Shown one piece after another: positions 27,302-36,473 of a stretch of DNA of 64,000 nucleotides (position 1 is the first letter of the stretch; each line of letters starts with the position of its first letter). The stretch comes from CAVTWY01 sp963738575 (GTDB taxonomy: Bacteria; Pseudomonadota; Gammaproteobacteria; Burkholderiales; Burkholderiaceae_C). Both the position numbers and the translations under genes were made by a program. The notes under the pieces are model-generated. The model did no database searches. It was not told the origin of the DNA and saw only the letters and a list, made by a program, of their open reading frames with translations. The stretch lies in contig CAVTWY010000003.1 in the NCBI GenBank assembly GCA_963738575.1, forward strand, positions 268,644 to 332,643, written 5' to 3'.

Positions 27302-27628
27302 ATGGCAAAAAAATTTGCACAGCTGCGTGCCAACATGACACCTCAAGCGCGCGCGCAGACGCACGACAAAGCGCAAGCCATGCTTGCAGAAATGCCTCTG
27401 CACGAATTGCGGCGCGCCCGTGGCCTGTCGCAAAAAATGCTGGCCGAGGCGCTGCACGTGCAGCAACCGTCCGTTGCCAAACTGGAGCGCCGCGCCGACA
27501 TGTACATCTCAACTTTGCGCAGCCACATCGAGGCCATGGGGGGTGAGCTGGAGGTGATTGCTCGATTCCCAGAGGGCACGGTCAAGATCAGCAATTTTTC
27601 GGAGATCGGGCAGGTTCAACTTCCGTAA
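27302..27628 (+). CDS. XRE-family HTH protein, HigA-like antitoxin
   Basis: A 108-aa DNA-binding protein. A helix-turn-helix is visible around residues 36-66 (ELRRARGLSQKMLAEAL, then QQPSVAKLE), and the C-terminal strand-rich tail SHIEAMGGELEVIARFPEG is typical of HigA/RelB-type antitoxins that pair with RelE/HigB toxins. No toxin gene lies on either side: upstream is its own promoter, downstream the CHAP gene on the other strand. It is either an orphan regulator or the survivor of a lost toxin-antitoxin pair. Confidence 0.8.
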   Translation: MAKKFAQLRANMTPQARAQTHDKAQAMLAEMPLHELRRARGLSQKMLAEALHVQQPSVAKLERRADMYISTLRSHIEAMGGELEVIARFPEGTVKISNFSEIGQVQLP

Positions 27629-27672
27629 CGACTACTCTGGCGCCACTGCAACCAAGCAGGTGGGTGAATTCC

Positions 27673-28272
27673 TCAACGTGCGCCAGCGCTGCGCTCACCC
27701 GCCCCTTTTCGCTGGCCCATCCATCCTCGAACCGTGTACGGCTTTCGGTCGGCAATAAAAAACGTCCCGTCAGGGCGCGCTTGCGCTGGCAACGTTGCGT
27801 AGGCGGTCGGTGACCAGTTCTGCTCAAAAACCTGGATGGACGCGCTGTCGACTTGCGAAATGATGGCGATGTGCCCCGCGCGCTGCGTCGCGCTCGGGTT
27901 GAAAACAATCAGGTCATCGGGCTGCGGCCGCTCACCCGGCGTTTGCCCGTTGATGAAGCGCTTGAACCCCATCGCCTCAGCATGCTCCCAGAGGTTGGCG
28001 GCATGGTCACGCGGCCATGAATCGTCTTTGTTGCCTCGGTTGGGGCCGTGGTTGGTGGCGTAAAACCGCCTGACCAATTCAACACACTGGTAGGCATAGC
28101 CGTACAAGAGTCTGCTTCTGTCGTCATCGCCGCCGCACGACTTGGCCTGCCCATGCCACGGGGCGTTGGCAAAGGCCTGCACACCTCGGTAGGGCACGCC
28201 GATGGGGCCGCCGGTGCAGGCTTCAAGGTGTGTTGCCGGCAACGCAGTGCAGCCAACAAGCCACGGCAACAT
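27673..28272 (-). CDS. CHAP-domain cell-wall hydrolase, probably exported
   Basis: CHAP-domain amidase/endopeptidase of about 199 aa that would cleave peptidoglycan peptides. From the ATG at 28272 the catalytic Cys is Cys63 (YAYQCVELVRRFY) and the His is His134 (RAGHIAIIS). A hydrophobic lead with LVGC near the N-terminus suggests a lipoprotein signal, but without the usual positive start. Start doubtful: GTG 28293 or ATG 28467 (overlapping the upstream gene by 85 bases) are alternatives. It is the last gene of a reverse-strand group with the HTH-NBR1 protein and the TonB-dependent receptor. Confidence 0.78.
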   Translation of the reverse strand: MLPWLVGCTALPATHLEACTGGPIGVPYRGVQAFANAPWHGQAKSCGGDDDRSRLLYGYAYQCVELVRRFYATNHGPNRGNKDDSWPRDHAANLWEHAEAMGFKRFINGQTPGERPQPDDLIVFNPSATQRAGHIAIISQVDSASIQVFEQNWSPTAYATLPAQARPDGTFFIADRKPYTVRGWMGQRKGAGERSAGAR

Positions 28273-28382
28273 GCACAGCAACACTGCGCCCACCCAAGGC
28301 CGTGCAGCGCGGTCTGTGCGGCTCGCACCGATTCGTTCAGACGCTGGTGAGCGCCCAAGCGGCTGGGGTTGCTTGGGCGGCG

Positions 28383-29054
28383 TCACTTGCGCTCTTCCAC
28401 GTCGTAAGCCCGTGCCAGTGAGACGACATTCACTTTGACCCAAAGCCCCAAGGAGTTTGGAAAGCACTCTTTGCCATCCTCAAAAACTGTTTTCCAGTAC
28501 GACACCAAGGTGCCGGGCGACGACGGTGCAACAAACTCCACGCTGATTTGCACCTTGGCGCCAGGGGCCGTGAAGGGCACCGCAACGCGCTCACTTTGGG
28601 GTGTAAGACGGCCCGCGATGTTCAAGCGCTCACCAGACTTTTGGTACACCACGATGTCCTCGTCGATGCACTGCAAAAACCGCCCGTCCCACGGCACATT
28701 GCCAATGTTCTGGCTCTCCCACGTTTTGACAAACCGCTGGCCAGCCAGCACTGTCGTGCCGTCGGGGATGCTGACGTCGCGCACAAACGTGCTTTTGTCC
28801 CCGCGCTTGTGTCGGCGCGCGGTGGCCGCGTGCAGCGGCACTTCGTCAAAGATCAGTTGCAACAAGCGCAAGGGGTGCACCTGCAGCACGCCCGACAAGG
28901 CCACCAGCGTTTTCAGTTCAGGAAGCTTTCGCGGTATCTCATCAAATGAGTACAAGGTCTGCCGACTGAGGCCAGCTTGTTTGCACACGTCGCTCAGCGT
29001 CAAGCCCAAGGCCGAAGCCCGCACGCGCAGGTAACGAGACAGTGTTTCTTTCAT
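28383..29054 (-). CDS. HTH protein with C-terminal NBR1-Ig-like domain
   Basis: A 223-aa two-domain protein. Residues about 5-66 form an XRE-type helix-turn-helix (ASALGLTLSDVCKQAGLSRQ). Residues about 94-210 form an immunoglobulin-like domain of the kind named after the autophagy receptor NBR1: DVSIPDGTTVLAGQRFVKTW, then ESQNIGNVPWDG, APGAKVQISVEFVAPSSPG and SYWKTVFEDG, with conserved Trp112, Trp122 and Trp187. The combination suggests a DNA-binding protein with a protein- or ligand-binding Ig module; its target is unknown. The ribosome site AGGGAAG precedes the ATG. It lies 14 bases downstream of the TonB-dependent receptor gene and upstream of the CHAP gene. Confidence 0.8.
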   Translation of the reverse strand: MKETLSRYLRVRASALGLTLSDVCKQAGLSRQTLYSFDEIPRKLPELKTLVALSGVLQVHPLRLLQLIFDEVPLHAATARRHKRGDKSTFVRDVSIPDGTTVLAGQRFVKTWESQNIGNVPWDGRFLQCIDEDIVVYQKSGERLNIAGRLTPQSERVAVPFTAPGAKVQISVEFVAPSSPGTLVSYWKTVFEDGKECFPNSLGLWVKVNVVSLARAYDVEERK

Positions 29055-29068
29055 GAACTTCCCTGGTG

Positions 29069-31130
29069 TCAGAACCGCTGCGACAGCCGTATCCAGGCCG
29101 TACGCCTTGCACCTTGGTAGACGTCGTCAACCTCTGTGATGGCTTCGACGTATCGCTTGTCTGCCACGTTGCGCACGCCCACCGACCACTGTTGTTGTGG
29201 GCGTCGCGCGCAGCTCAAACGCTGCGTGCACCAAGCCGTAACCTGCCACCGCGGTGGTGTTGGCGCCATCGGCGGCACGCCTGCCCACCGCGCTGGCGCT
29301 AAGCAGCCATTTGGCGGGCATTGAACCCAAGACCAGGTCGCCGCTGATGCGTACACCCGCCGTCTGCCGCGCCACGCCAGGCACGTTGTCACCCAGGCCT
29401 TGTGAAAGGGGTGCCACGCGCCGCATGCGCAGCCAGTTCATGTTTGCGTCCAAAGCCACCCCCATCAGTCGGCCCTGCACAGTGGCTTGCACCCCTTCAA
29501 CCCGGCGCGCGCCGCCAGCAACAACGGCGGTTCGGTCAGCCGGGTCGGTGATGGCAACTTGGCTCAGATCCACGCGGTAAGCGGCCATCGTTGCCGACAG
29601 GGCCTGGCCTTCCACAAAACGTGTGCCCACCTCAAGCTGCCGTTGCCGTTGTGGTGGCAAAAACAACCCGTCTCGGGTGACGCCACGGTTGGGTTCAAAC
29701 CCGGTGGACGTTGACACGTACCCAGCCCAGCGCGCCGACGCTTGCAAAGTGGTGCCAAGGTGCCATGCCTTGCCACTTGCATCGGCCCGGGGTACCAGCC
29801 CCGCCCCGCTTCGATCGCTCTCCACCACAAAGTTGGTGTGGCGGGCGCCAGCCGACAAAAACCAGCCTTCCGTCAGCGTGATGTGGTCAGACAACCAAGC
29901 TGCCCTTTCACGCCCGCGCTCGTGGTTGTAGCGGGCTGTCAGGTTTAGTGTTTGCACGTCCACGTTGCTAAAGTCTGGCCTTGCCACGTCGATCAAAAAG
30001 CCACCAATGTTCTGGGTGCCCGTGAACTTGAACTGTTGGCGAAAGCTCTCCAGACCCACCGCCATGCGGTGTTGGGTGCCTGCCGCAGCAAACGTGCCGT
30101 CAGCCCGCAAGGTCAGCGCCTGCTGGCTGGACGTATCGTGGTACTGCGTGTAGTAGCCCGACAACTCGGTGTCAGACTCGACCGTCCAAAACCCAAGCAG
30201 CGTTTCGTCTCGCGAACCACGCGCTGACGAGTAACGGGCTTGCAGCTTCCAGTCAGGCCCCAAAGCCCGTTGCCAGTCGATGGCCCAGCGCTGCATGTTG
30301 CGCGCGGCGGGGCCGCCGCCGGGTACCACGTACAGGCGGTCGTACTGTGGCTGCGCTTGGGCCGTTCCGGCGCCGGTGATCACCGTGCCAAAAACAAACG
30401 GCGTGCGGTTGACGGTAGCCTCTGCCTCCAAGTTAAGCTGCCCTGCGCCAGGGGTGGCAACCGCCAGCGCCGCCATCACGGTAGAGCGTTGCTGCGGCAA
30501 CGCTGCGGGCGCCAACTTGCCGTCGCGATGCGAAAGCACGGCCCTGAATGCCACGTCAGGCCCAAGGGGCCCCGTGGCGTCCAGCACGGCATGCCCAATG
30601 CCTTGCGTGTCAACACCAACCTGCAACGGCCGAGCCGCCGCAAACCGAGGGCGCTTGCCCACGTACTCAACCACCCCTCCGGGCGAGGCAAGACCATAAA
30701 AAAGCCCAGCGGGCCCACTCAACACATCAACCCGCTCTACCGTGGCCAAGTCACGCGTGAACAAGCGCTGCACGTCGGGTTGGCCATTGAAGTAGAGCCG
30801 CGACACGGCAAACCCCCGCAGATAAACCGCGCTGGACAAACCCGCGCTGCTGACGTGCGCCTGCAGGCCTGGCACCAAACCCGCCAGATCTTCAACCCGC
30901 ATTGCGCCCTGCCGCGCGACGTCACTTGCAGGGGTAGAACTGATGGACTGGGCAAGGGCCAAGGCCGGCACGGCACCGCCCCAAAGGCCGGGCTGGGCGT
31001 CGTCGCGCGTGCCCACAACGGTCACCGTATCCCGAGCAGGTTCAGGCACCTCGGCAGCAAGGGCCGCGCTCGCAAACACACCAAGCCCGAACAACACGGG
31101 CATCAACCCAATCAAGCGCAGCACAATCAA
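29069..31130 (-). pseudogene. TonB-dependent siderophore-type receptor, frameshifted near the C-terminus
   Basis: Outer-membrane ligand-gated channel. The start taken is TTG at 31130, with GGGAG upstream, giving a clean signal peptide ending ALAAEVPEP. The plug domain contains LRGFAVSRLYFNGQ and VERVDVLSGPAGLFYG, the ferrichrome-receptor-like pattern, and long beta-barrel strands follow. Near 29189-29191 the frame shifts; the next frame supplies the expected last strands, WSVGVRNVADKRYVE through RRTAWIRLSQRF, ending in Phe as outer-membrane barrels do. The joined length is about 686 aa. The break is probably an inserted base in the sequence. No Fur box or cobalamin riboswitch is evident upstream. 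Confidence 0.85.
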
Positions 31131-31351
31131 GTTCTCTCCCTTGCCTTTGGCTTGCAGCGCCTGCCTCGCAGACGACGCAGCACTATGCACGCACGCGAAA
31201 CGAATCAAGTAAGGGGTGACCCGTGCCTGTCGCCCATTGACTTGAGGGTCGTACTTACCCTTGGGGCTATTGTCCATTCAAGTAGACACCGCTGCTGCTA
31301 CAAACAAGCCTGTACCCAAAACTGCTGGGCAAGCTCAGGGAGAAGCTAACA

Positions 31352-31453
31352 ATGATCAAGATCACCCGCCAACTGGCGGGCGCGCTGGTGGCCACGGTAT
31401 GCATGCTGTTTGCTGCCTTTGCCCGGGCCACGATGGTTGAGGTCACGTTTTAG
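31352..31453 (+). CDS. 33-residue signal-peptide-like mini-ORF
   Basis: A good ribosome site, AGGGAGAA, lies 7 bases before an ATG that encodes a 33-residue peptide: MIKITRQLAGALVATV, a hydrophobic core to FAAFARA, and a short tail MVEVTF. It looks like a complete Sec signal peptide with almost no mature part. It may be a truncated remnant of an exported protein, a leader peptide, or a small membrane peptide. The flanks 31131-31351 and 31454-31586 contain nothing else recognisable beyond the promoter regions of the neighbours. Confidence 0.4.
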   Translation: MIKITRQLAGALVATVCMLFAAFARATMVEVTF

Positions 31454-31586
31454 CAGGTGTCAGGCAGCACGTGGCACTGATCAAGTAGCTTCGTTGAGAT
31501 GGCCGCTTCATAGGCCAGCGCTGGACTTTGCGTGTGGGCGCGCTGCGGGTAGGTTTGATTGGGGTGGTGTCACTTAATTTGTTTGG

Positions 31587-32261
31587 ATGTCCAATATGGT
31601 TGTGAAAAAGTCTTCGGTTCATTTGGCGCTTCTTTCCGTCGTGTTTGTTGCCTCGATACTTTCTGGTTGTGCGACAGGTCCAGGCTCTAAGGCTTCTGGC
31701 TCTTCCGCCGTTGGTCAGGGCGCACAAGGGGCCGATGTCTCCTACGACAGTGATGGCAAAAAAGCCATCAAAGTCCGTCAGACCGACCGCGGCACGGTGA
31801 TCGCTGTGGGTGAAAAAGTGTTCTTTGAATCGGGCAAGCATGAGCTGTCAGCGCCCGGCAAGGACGTCTTGGTCAAGGTGGCAGACATCCTTAAAACCCG
31901 CACCCAGGCCAACGTGTTGATCGAAGGGCACACCGACAACGTCGGTGGTGCCCCGCTCAATCAACAGCTTTCGATACGGCGAGCTGCCTCGGTGCGCGAT
32001 TTTTTGTCCAGCAGCGGCGTGCCTGGGCAACGGCTCAAGGCCGAAGGGCTTGGCATGACCAAGCCAATGGCCAGCAACGACACCGCAGAGGGCCGGCAAG
32101 CAAACCGCCGCACTGAGATTGTAGTGTTGGGTGAAAGGGAAGAGAACCTTACCAAACCAGGCGAGCCTAGCTTGGGTGACAACTTGGCCGCTGGTTTTGA
32201 CAAGTTTCTCAAGAGTGCTGGTAGCTTCTTTCAAGGCATTTTTGGCGACAAGAAAGAGTAG
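31587..32261 (+). CDS. OmpA-family lipoprotein
   Basis: Exported lipoprotein of 224 aa with lipobox LSGC (Cys28). A spacer rich in Ser and Gly is followed by an OmpA-like peptidoglycan-binding domain from about residue 75, containing the hallmark IEGHTDNVGGAPLNQQLSIR and the NRRTEI end motif. It would anchor an envelope structure to the cell wall. The C-terminal 30 residues (DNLAAGFDKFLKSAGSFFQG) form an amphipathic helix. TTAATT lies 7 bases before the ATG with no ribosome site, so it may be leaderless. It is the first gene of a six-gene run of exported proteins and is followed after 18 bases by the next one. Confidence 0.88.
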   Translation: MSNMVVKKSSVHLALLSVVFVASILSGCATGPGSKASGSSAVGQGAQGADVSYDSDGKKAIKVRQTDRGTVIAVGEKVFFESGKHELSAPGKDVLVKVADILKTRTQANVLIEGHTDNVGGAPLNQQLSIRRAASVRDFLSSSGVPGQRLKAEGLGMTKPMASNDTAEGRQANRRTEIVVLGEREENLTKPGEPSLGDNLAAGFDKFLKSAGSFFQGIFGDKKE

Positions 32262-32279
32262 CGCGTGCGGTTGGTCAAC

Positions 32280-33905
32280 ATGCGCCCCTGGCTCTGCGTC
32301 GGGGATCTCGCTTCGCGCTGTTTGCGCACGTTGCTGGTGACGGCATGTTTGGTCGCGTCTTCGGTAAGTCACGCACAGGCATTGGTGGCCCCAGCATCTG
32401 CTGCTTCGCCCACTGAGCCTGCGCGTGCCGAGTCAGCCCCCGGCACGTCGCAAGTGCACGAGATGTTTGACGACTACGGCCAAGTGGAGCAGGTAGCTGC
32501 TGAGACGGCGCAATCCGTGTCCAAGAAGTTCTTTGCCGAAAACCCGTCGGCTCGCAAGTACACCGTCAACCTGACGTCGCAAGACCATGAGCAAAACCCG
32601 ACGCGCCCAGCCTTGACACTCAAAACCGTCGCAGTGGGCGAGCGTGAGATTCTGGTGGAACTGGTCGGCTTGCCCCGCACGCAAAACGATGCCAGCGCTG
32701 TGATGCGCCGCGACACCTTGCAGATGAAGAACAGCAAAGGGCAGGTGGCCAAGCTCTTGGCGTTTGACGGTGTGGGTGAGCTGCGGGACCGACGCGGTGG
32801 CTCGGCTTTGGTGGTGGCGCCTGGCGACACCTTGCATTTGCTGTTCGAGAAGTTCGACGACTACGCTGCGTATTCACTCTTTCACGTCAACCGCGATGGC
32901 CGCGACAGCGTCTACTTCGACCCCATCGACCCAAGGTTTCGCGAGCGCTATGACGCCATGCACGCGGCAGCCAATACGCCGCTTGGCATGAAAAACTTTT
33001 TGGTGGAGTTTGCGAACAACGACCCCGACAAGCGAGTGCTGCCCATTTTTGCCAAGTTCTTGGGCGAGATGCGCAAACTCAAAACGTTTGAGGGATACCA
33101 GGGCGCGTTCCAACTGATGGGCGACCCCAAAGACTACGAGGCCATGCGCCGCGCGGCGCAAACCGACGAGCACAAAGCGGTCATCAAAGCCATCGAAGAC
33201 GAAAAACTCGCCGCGGTTCGTCGCCAGGAAGAGGCGCGCTTGGCCGAGCAACGTCGGCAAGAAGCTGTGCGCATGGAACAACAACGCGTCGAAGCCGCAC
33301 GGGCCGCTGAAGCGCGCTGCATGGTCACCCCAAGTTGCCGCCAAGAAGTCGAAGCGCGACAAGCAGCCTGCGTCTCAACGATCAACAGTTGCCGGCGCCA
33401 GTGTGATTCGTTGACCAGCACCAGCGGAGGCATCATGGCAACGTTGATGTCGGCAGTTCTATACCGCGGCTGCGCCGCCCTATGCAAATGTGACAGCGGG
33501 ATTGGTAATCTGTTTGCCAAGATGTCGGACCTGGAGTCGGGCAACACCGCACGAGCTGGCAGCGCAAGCGTTGCGCCAAGCCGCAGCGCCGATCCGCGTG
33601 CCTCCACGTCGGGCCGCGACGCCAGTTCGGCGACAGCGCAGAGCCAAAGCCACGGGGCCCGGGCAACCAGCGAGGCATTGCAGCTGCGGGCTGGAACTGC
33701 TAAAGCGACCGGCCCTGACGTTTTCGTCTGCAAGATCTATTGCAAGTCATCCGGCGGCCCAAGCATTGAGCGCGAATTCCGTGCCCTATCTCGCCGCGAC
33801 GCCGCGACTGCCGCCGGGGATGCCGCCGACGCCATGTGCAACCGGGCTGGGCACGGGGCTGCTAGCAGCAATTCGCTGCCTGAGTCGCAGTGTTGGAAGA
33901 AGTGA
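32280..33905 (+). CDS. Exported coiled-coil protein with Cys-rich C-terminal module
   Basis: Not assigned to a known family. The 541-aa product has a Sec signal peptide ending SVSHAQA (about residue 33). A globular region of mixed strands follows (to about 290), with AVGEREILVELVGLP and a GDTLHLLFEKFDDY segment. A charged Glu/Arg/Gln-rich coiled coil lies at about 300-347 (EEARLAEQRRQEAVRMEQQR), then a Cys-rich patch (CRRQCDSL, CAALCKC), a Ser/Ala-rich linker, and a final four-Cys module from about 480 (VFVCKIYC to ESQCWKK). A related tail ends the gene at 35890. A GTG at 32265 is an alternative start. Confidence 0.72.
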   Translation: MRPWLCVGDLASRCLRTLLVTACLVASSVSHAQALVAPASAASPTEPARAESAPGTSQVHEMFDDYGQVEQVAAETAQSVSKKFFAENPSARKYTVNLTSQDHEQNPTRPALTLKTVAVGEREILVELVGLPRTQNDASAVMRRDTLQMKNSKGQVAKLLAFDGVGELRDRRGGSALVVAPGDTLHLLFEKFDDYAAYSLFHVNRDGRDSVYFDPIDPRFRERYDAMHAAANTPLGMKNFLVEFANNDPDKRVLPIFAKFLGEMRKLKTFEGYQGAFQLMGDPKDYEAMRRAAQTDEHKAVIKAIEDEKLAAVRRQEEARLAEQRRQEAVRMEQQRVEAARAAEARCMVTPSCRQEVEARQAACVSTINSCRRQCDSLTSTSGGIMATLMSAVLYRGCAALCKCDSGIGNLFAKMSDLESGNTARAGSASVAPSRSADPRASTSGRDASSATAQSQSHGARATSEALQLRAGTAKATGPDVFVCKIYCKSSGGPSIEREFRALSRRDAATAAGDAADAMCNRAGHGAASSNSLPESQCWKK

Positions 33906-33969
33906 GTAAGACAGCTACTGCTGCTTCATTTGGGTTGAATTTCGCCTTTTTTTCAAGTTGGAGTAATCG

Positions 33970-34329
33970 ATGAAATTTGCACTTACCCTGCTATGCGCTT
34001 TGTTGGTTGCAACCGTGGCAGTCGATGCCGTCGCGAAGCAAACGTCGAAGAAATCTGCCGGTACGTACAGCTTCAAGTCGTCATCTGGTAAGCCGTACAT
34101 CGGTAAGTCTGTTGACACTGACAGGCGCCTGAAGGAGCACGAGCGAACTGGCAAGTTAAAGAGAAAAGACAAGCCGAGCGTAAAGGTCGAGCGGTCTGAT
34201 CTTGGCCACAAAGGTCTTCGCACGGTGGAAAAGACAAAGATTCGAGCGGCAGACGTCTACACAAAAGGCGGTTTGCAAAATAAACAAAATGCGCCCCTGT
34301 CTCGGAACAAGAGCAAGGGCAAGCCGTGA
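33970..34329 (+). CDS. Secreted GIY-YIG nuclease-fold protein
   Basis: A small exported protein (119 aa) with a Sec signal of about 22 residues (LLCALLVATVAVDAVA). The mature part is a GIY-YIG domain: GTYSF and KPYIGKSVD replace the GIY and YIG strands with 9 residues between the two Tyr, followed by the Arg and His of DRRLKEH, the Glu of RTVEKTKI, and the terminal LQNKQNAP, which matches the family's conserved Asn. All catalytic positions are thus filled, so nuclease activity is plausible. The preceding gene ends 64 bases upstream, and its stop overlaps the start of the following lipoprotein (GTGA). Export of this fold is unusual. Confidence 0.8.
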   Translation: MKFALTLLCALLVATVAVDAVAKQTSKKSAGTYSFKSSSGKPYIGKSVDTDRRLKEHERTGKLKRKDKPSVKVERSDLGHKGLRTVEKTKIRAADVYTKGGLQNKQNAPLSRNKSKGKP

Positions 34330-35893
34330 GCAACAACCTGACAGGGTCCATCGTCAAGATTGGCTCACTAATGATGGGCGCGTTTTTGGCCGGCTGCGCT
34401 GTGACACCTAACCCGACACGAGATGCCTCGACAACGGTAGCGTACCGAAGTCATGAGGTGGGCGGTGTGGTGATTAAAGAGCCGACGGTTAGGCCCGCTG
34501 ACAATGCAGACGTAGACAATTTGTGCAGGTATAAAGCCGACTATGCGAAGCCTGCTGATCAGAGCGTCCGTGTTCGACTACTTTCTGAATGCCGGCGTGC
34601 CCAGGTTTCCAGCTTGAGTGATCGCAGAAACAGTTGCACCAGATCTACTGCCCAAGTTGCTATGGCTGACCGGCGAAAGGCGCTGGAAGAGTGCGTTTTG
34701 GGCGGTACAAAGTCTTTTCAAAACGCGTTTGAGAGTCTGAAGCAGTTTGATGAATTTCCGACGCTCTCGAACATCCACGTCCATGCGGCGTTTGCTCGCC
34801 GCGTCGTATCGTCAAATGACCAACTGGCTTTGCTGCCTGCGCTTCGCCGCAAAATGGAAGTCTCTATGCCAGCAACTTGACTTGAGCGATTACAAGTCGA
34901 AGCGTGAATTGGGTTTGCTTGTCGGCGATCTGGCCGATGCAGGGGAAGGTGCGGGATGCGCTGCGCGGCGTCAATCGGCGTCAGCGCAGCTTGCGAGTTT
35001 GGAAGAGGCCGAAAGGCTGGCGGCATTGGAGCAAGCTAGAGCAGAACAGAAGGCGGCTTTGACGCAATCCGTAACCTGGCCAGCGTTGGCAGCTTTTATT
35101 GAAAAATACAAGGAGAAGGATGTTGGCGGGCTGCTGCAGGTAGCGCGTCAACAACTTGCAGTCGTGCGTGAAAGAGACTTGGCGGCCATGCGTGCAACGC
35201 CACTGGATAAGCTTTCCGAGCAATACAAGGCGCGAAAGCTGGAGCCTGACGAATTGCGTGATGCAGCAAAAGTTCATCTGATCGAAGAATCCCTGCGCCA
35301 AGGAACATTCGGCGGTGCCATAAGGGCCTACCAGGTTTCGGATGATGTAAATCACGTTGCCAAGGCCCAGCACCTGGCCAAAACAAAAGAGGAAAAACTC
35401 GAATTGGAGCGCGTAGCAGTTGAGGTCACGGCCTTGCCTGAACGCTTCTTGGACGTCACGTTCGAAAGTTCAGTGGGAAGCCCCTCTCGGCAGGAGCAAA
35501 AGCACATGGGGATACTGGCTCAATACACGATGCATGGGTCTGTTCCGGTGCGGGGCAGCGTAGTGGTTCAGCGTGCCAAAAATCCCCCCGGGCCCGCTTT
35601 CACTCGGTCGCTATCGCGTCGAGCTGCTTGTCGAGATGTCATGGACCAGGCGGTTTACCCGGCAGTCAACGGTGCTGGGAAACGCCGATAGAAGCACGCC
35701 CGAGTCGTTAATTCGCACAGTGGTAGTTTCGTTGGATCCGCCAGCCATGCGCGGACGGGCAGACGTTGATTTTGGGGTGTTGAGCCTTGTGCGATTGAAA
35801 CGCGGGTCGCGCGGCGGGCTTGATCAGGAATACATCGATGGCGATGCAACGGTGCGTGTGTCGGTTGCTCGAATTCTGCCAATCAGGGAGTGA
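34326..35893 (+). pseudogene. Exported lipoprotein of unknown function, two frameshifts
   Basis: No known family recognised. GTG 34326 overlaps the stop of the GIY-YIG gene. The signal ends in LAGC, giving a lipoprotein. Three reading frames must be joined: a +1 step at 34878 turns an in-frame TGA into VSMPAT-DLSDYK, and a second lies within 35584-35595 inside a C/G-rich run. The joined product would be about 521 aa, mainly helical and rich in Ala, Glu and Arg (LASLEEAERLAALEQARAEQ, a coiled coil), with a strand-rich end. Base use is plainly less G+C-rich than the housekeeping genes. Breaks are probably sequence errors, but real decay cannot be excluded. Confidence 0.6.
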
Positions 35894-36378
35894 ACGTGAA
35901 GAATTTGAGACTGGTTGCAGTGTGGTTTTTGGTGAGCGCAGTCTCTTTGATTGCGAACGCGCAGGCGTACAACTTTGATGATCTCAGGAAACAGGGCTCA
36001 TCACAGAAGGCGGAGTTCACCGTTCCCTTGCGAAACAAGGTTGCAGAAGTGAATGACGAGATGGTCGGCGAAGAAACGGGTAGGACTCGTCAGCGTGATT
36101 CAGACCGGAGATCTGCGGCGGAATCGTCTTCGCCGTCGAGAAGCCAGGATCGATCAACGGCTCCAGCGCTTAGCAATGGCTCGCAGGCTTTTGTATGCGA
36201 ATACAAGTGCACAAACGCAAAGCTTCTTGGCAGCGACAAAACATCGATGACTATACGCATTAGAGCCGCTGACAAGAGCGCAGCGGAGGACGAAGTGATC
36301 CGACATGGAAAGGCTACGTGCTACCAGCAGACTCAGCGGGTCTGGGATACAGCCTCGCAGAGGTGTCGGCGTGAGTAA
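35890..36378 (+). CDS. Small exported protein with Cys-rich C-terminal module
   Basis: Unrecognised family; 162 aa. The Sec signal peptide ends LIANAQA (about residue 26), a charged, Ser/Arg-rich, probably disordered linker follows, and a four-Cys C-terminal module starts at about residue 99 (AFVCEYKC, then CYQQ and SQRCRRE). The FVC-x3-C ... C ... C layout parallels the tail of the 541-aa protein encoded at 32280, suggesting a shared disulphide-bonded fold. Its GTG overlaps the stop of the preceding lipoprotein gene, so the two are coupled. Confidence 0.65.
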   Translation: MNVKNLRLVAVWFLVSAVSLIANAQAYNFDDLRKQGSSQKAEFTVPLRNKVAEVNDEMVGEETGRTRQRDSDRRSAAESSSPSRSQDRSTAPALSNGSQAFVCEYKCTNAKLLGSDKTSMTIRIRAADKSAAEDEVIRHGKATCYQQTQRVWDTASQRCRRE

Positions 36379-36473
36379 ATCCTTCCTATGAATCCTTTGA
36401 TCAGCAAAAGGTGACAAACGTGAATCGAGATATCTGCAACATGATTCAAGAATGTCCATCCAAAAGGAACCAC

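Noticed and set aside
31131..31351. Riboswitch or Fur box upstream of the TonB-dependent receptor
   Set aside because: No cobalamin-riboswitch box and no AT-rich Fur palindrome could be found on either strand of this stretch.
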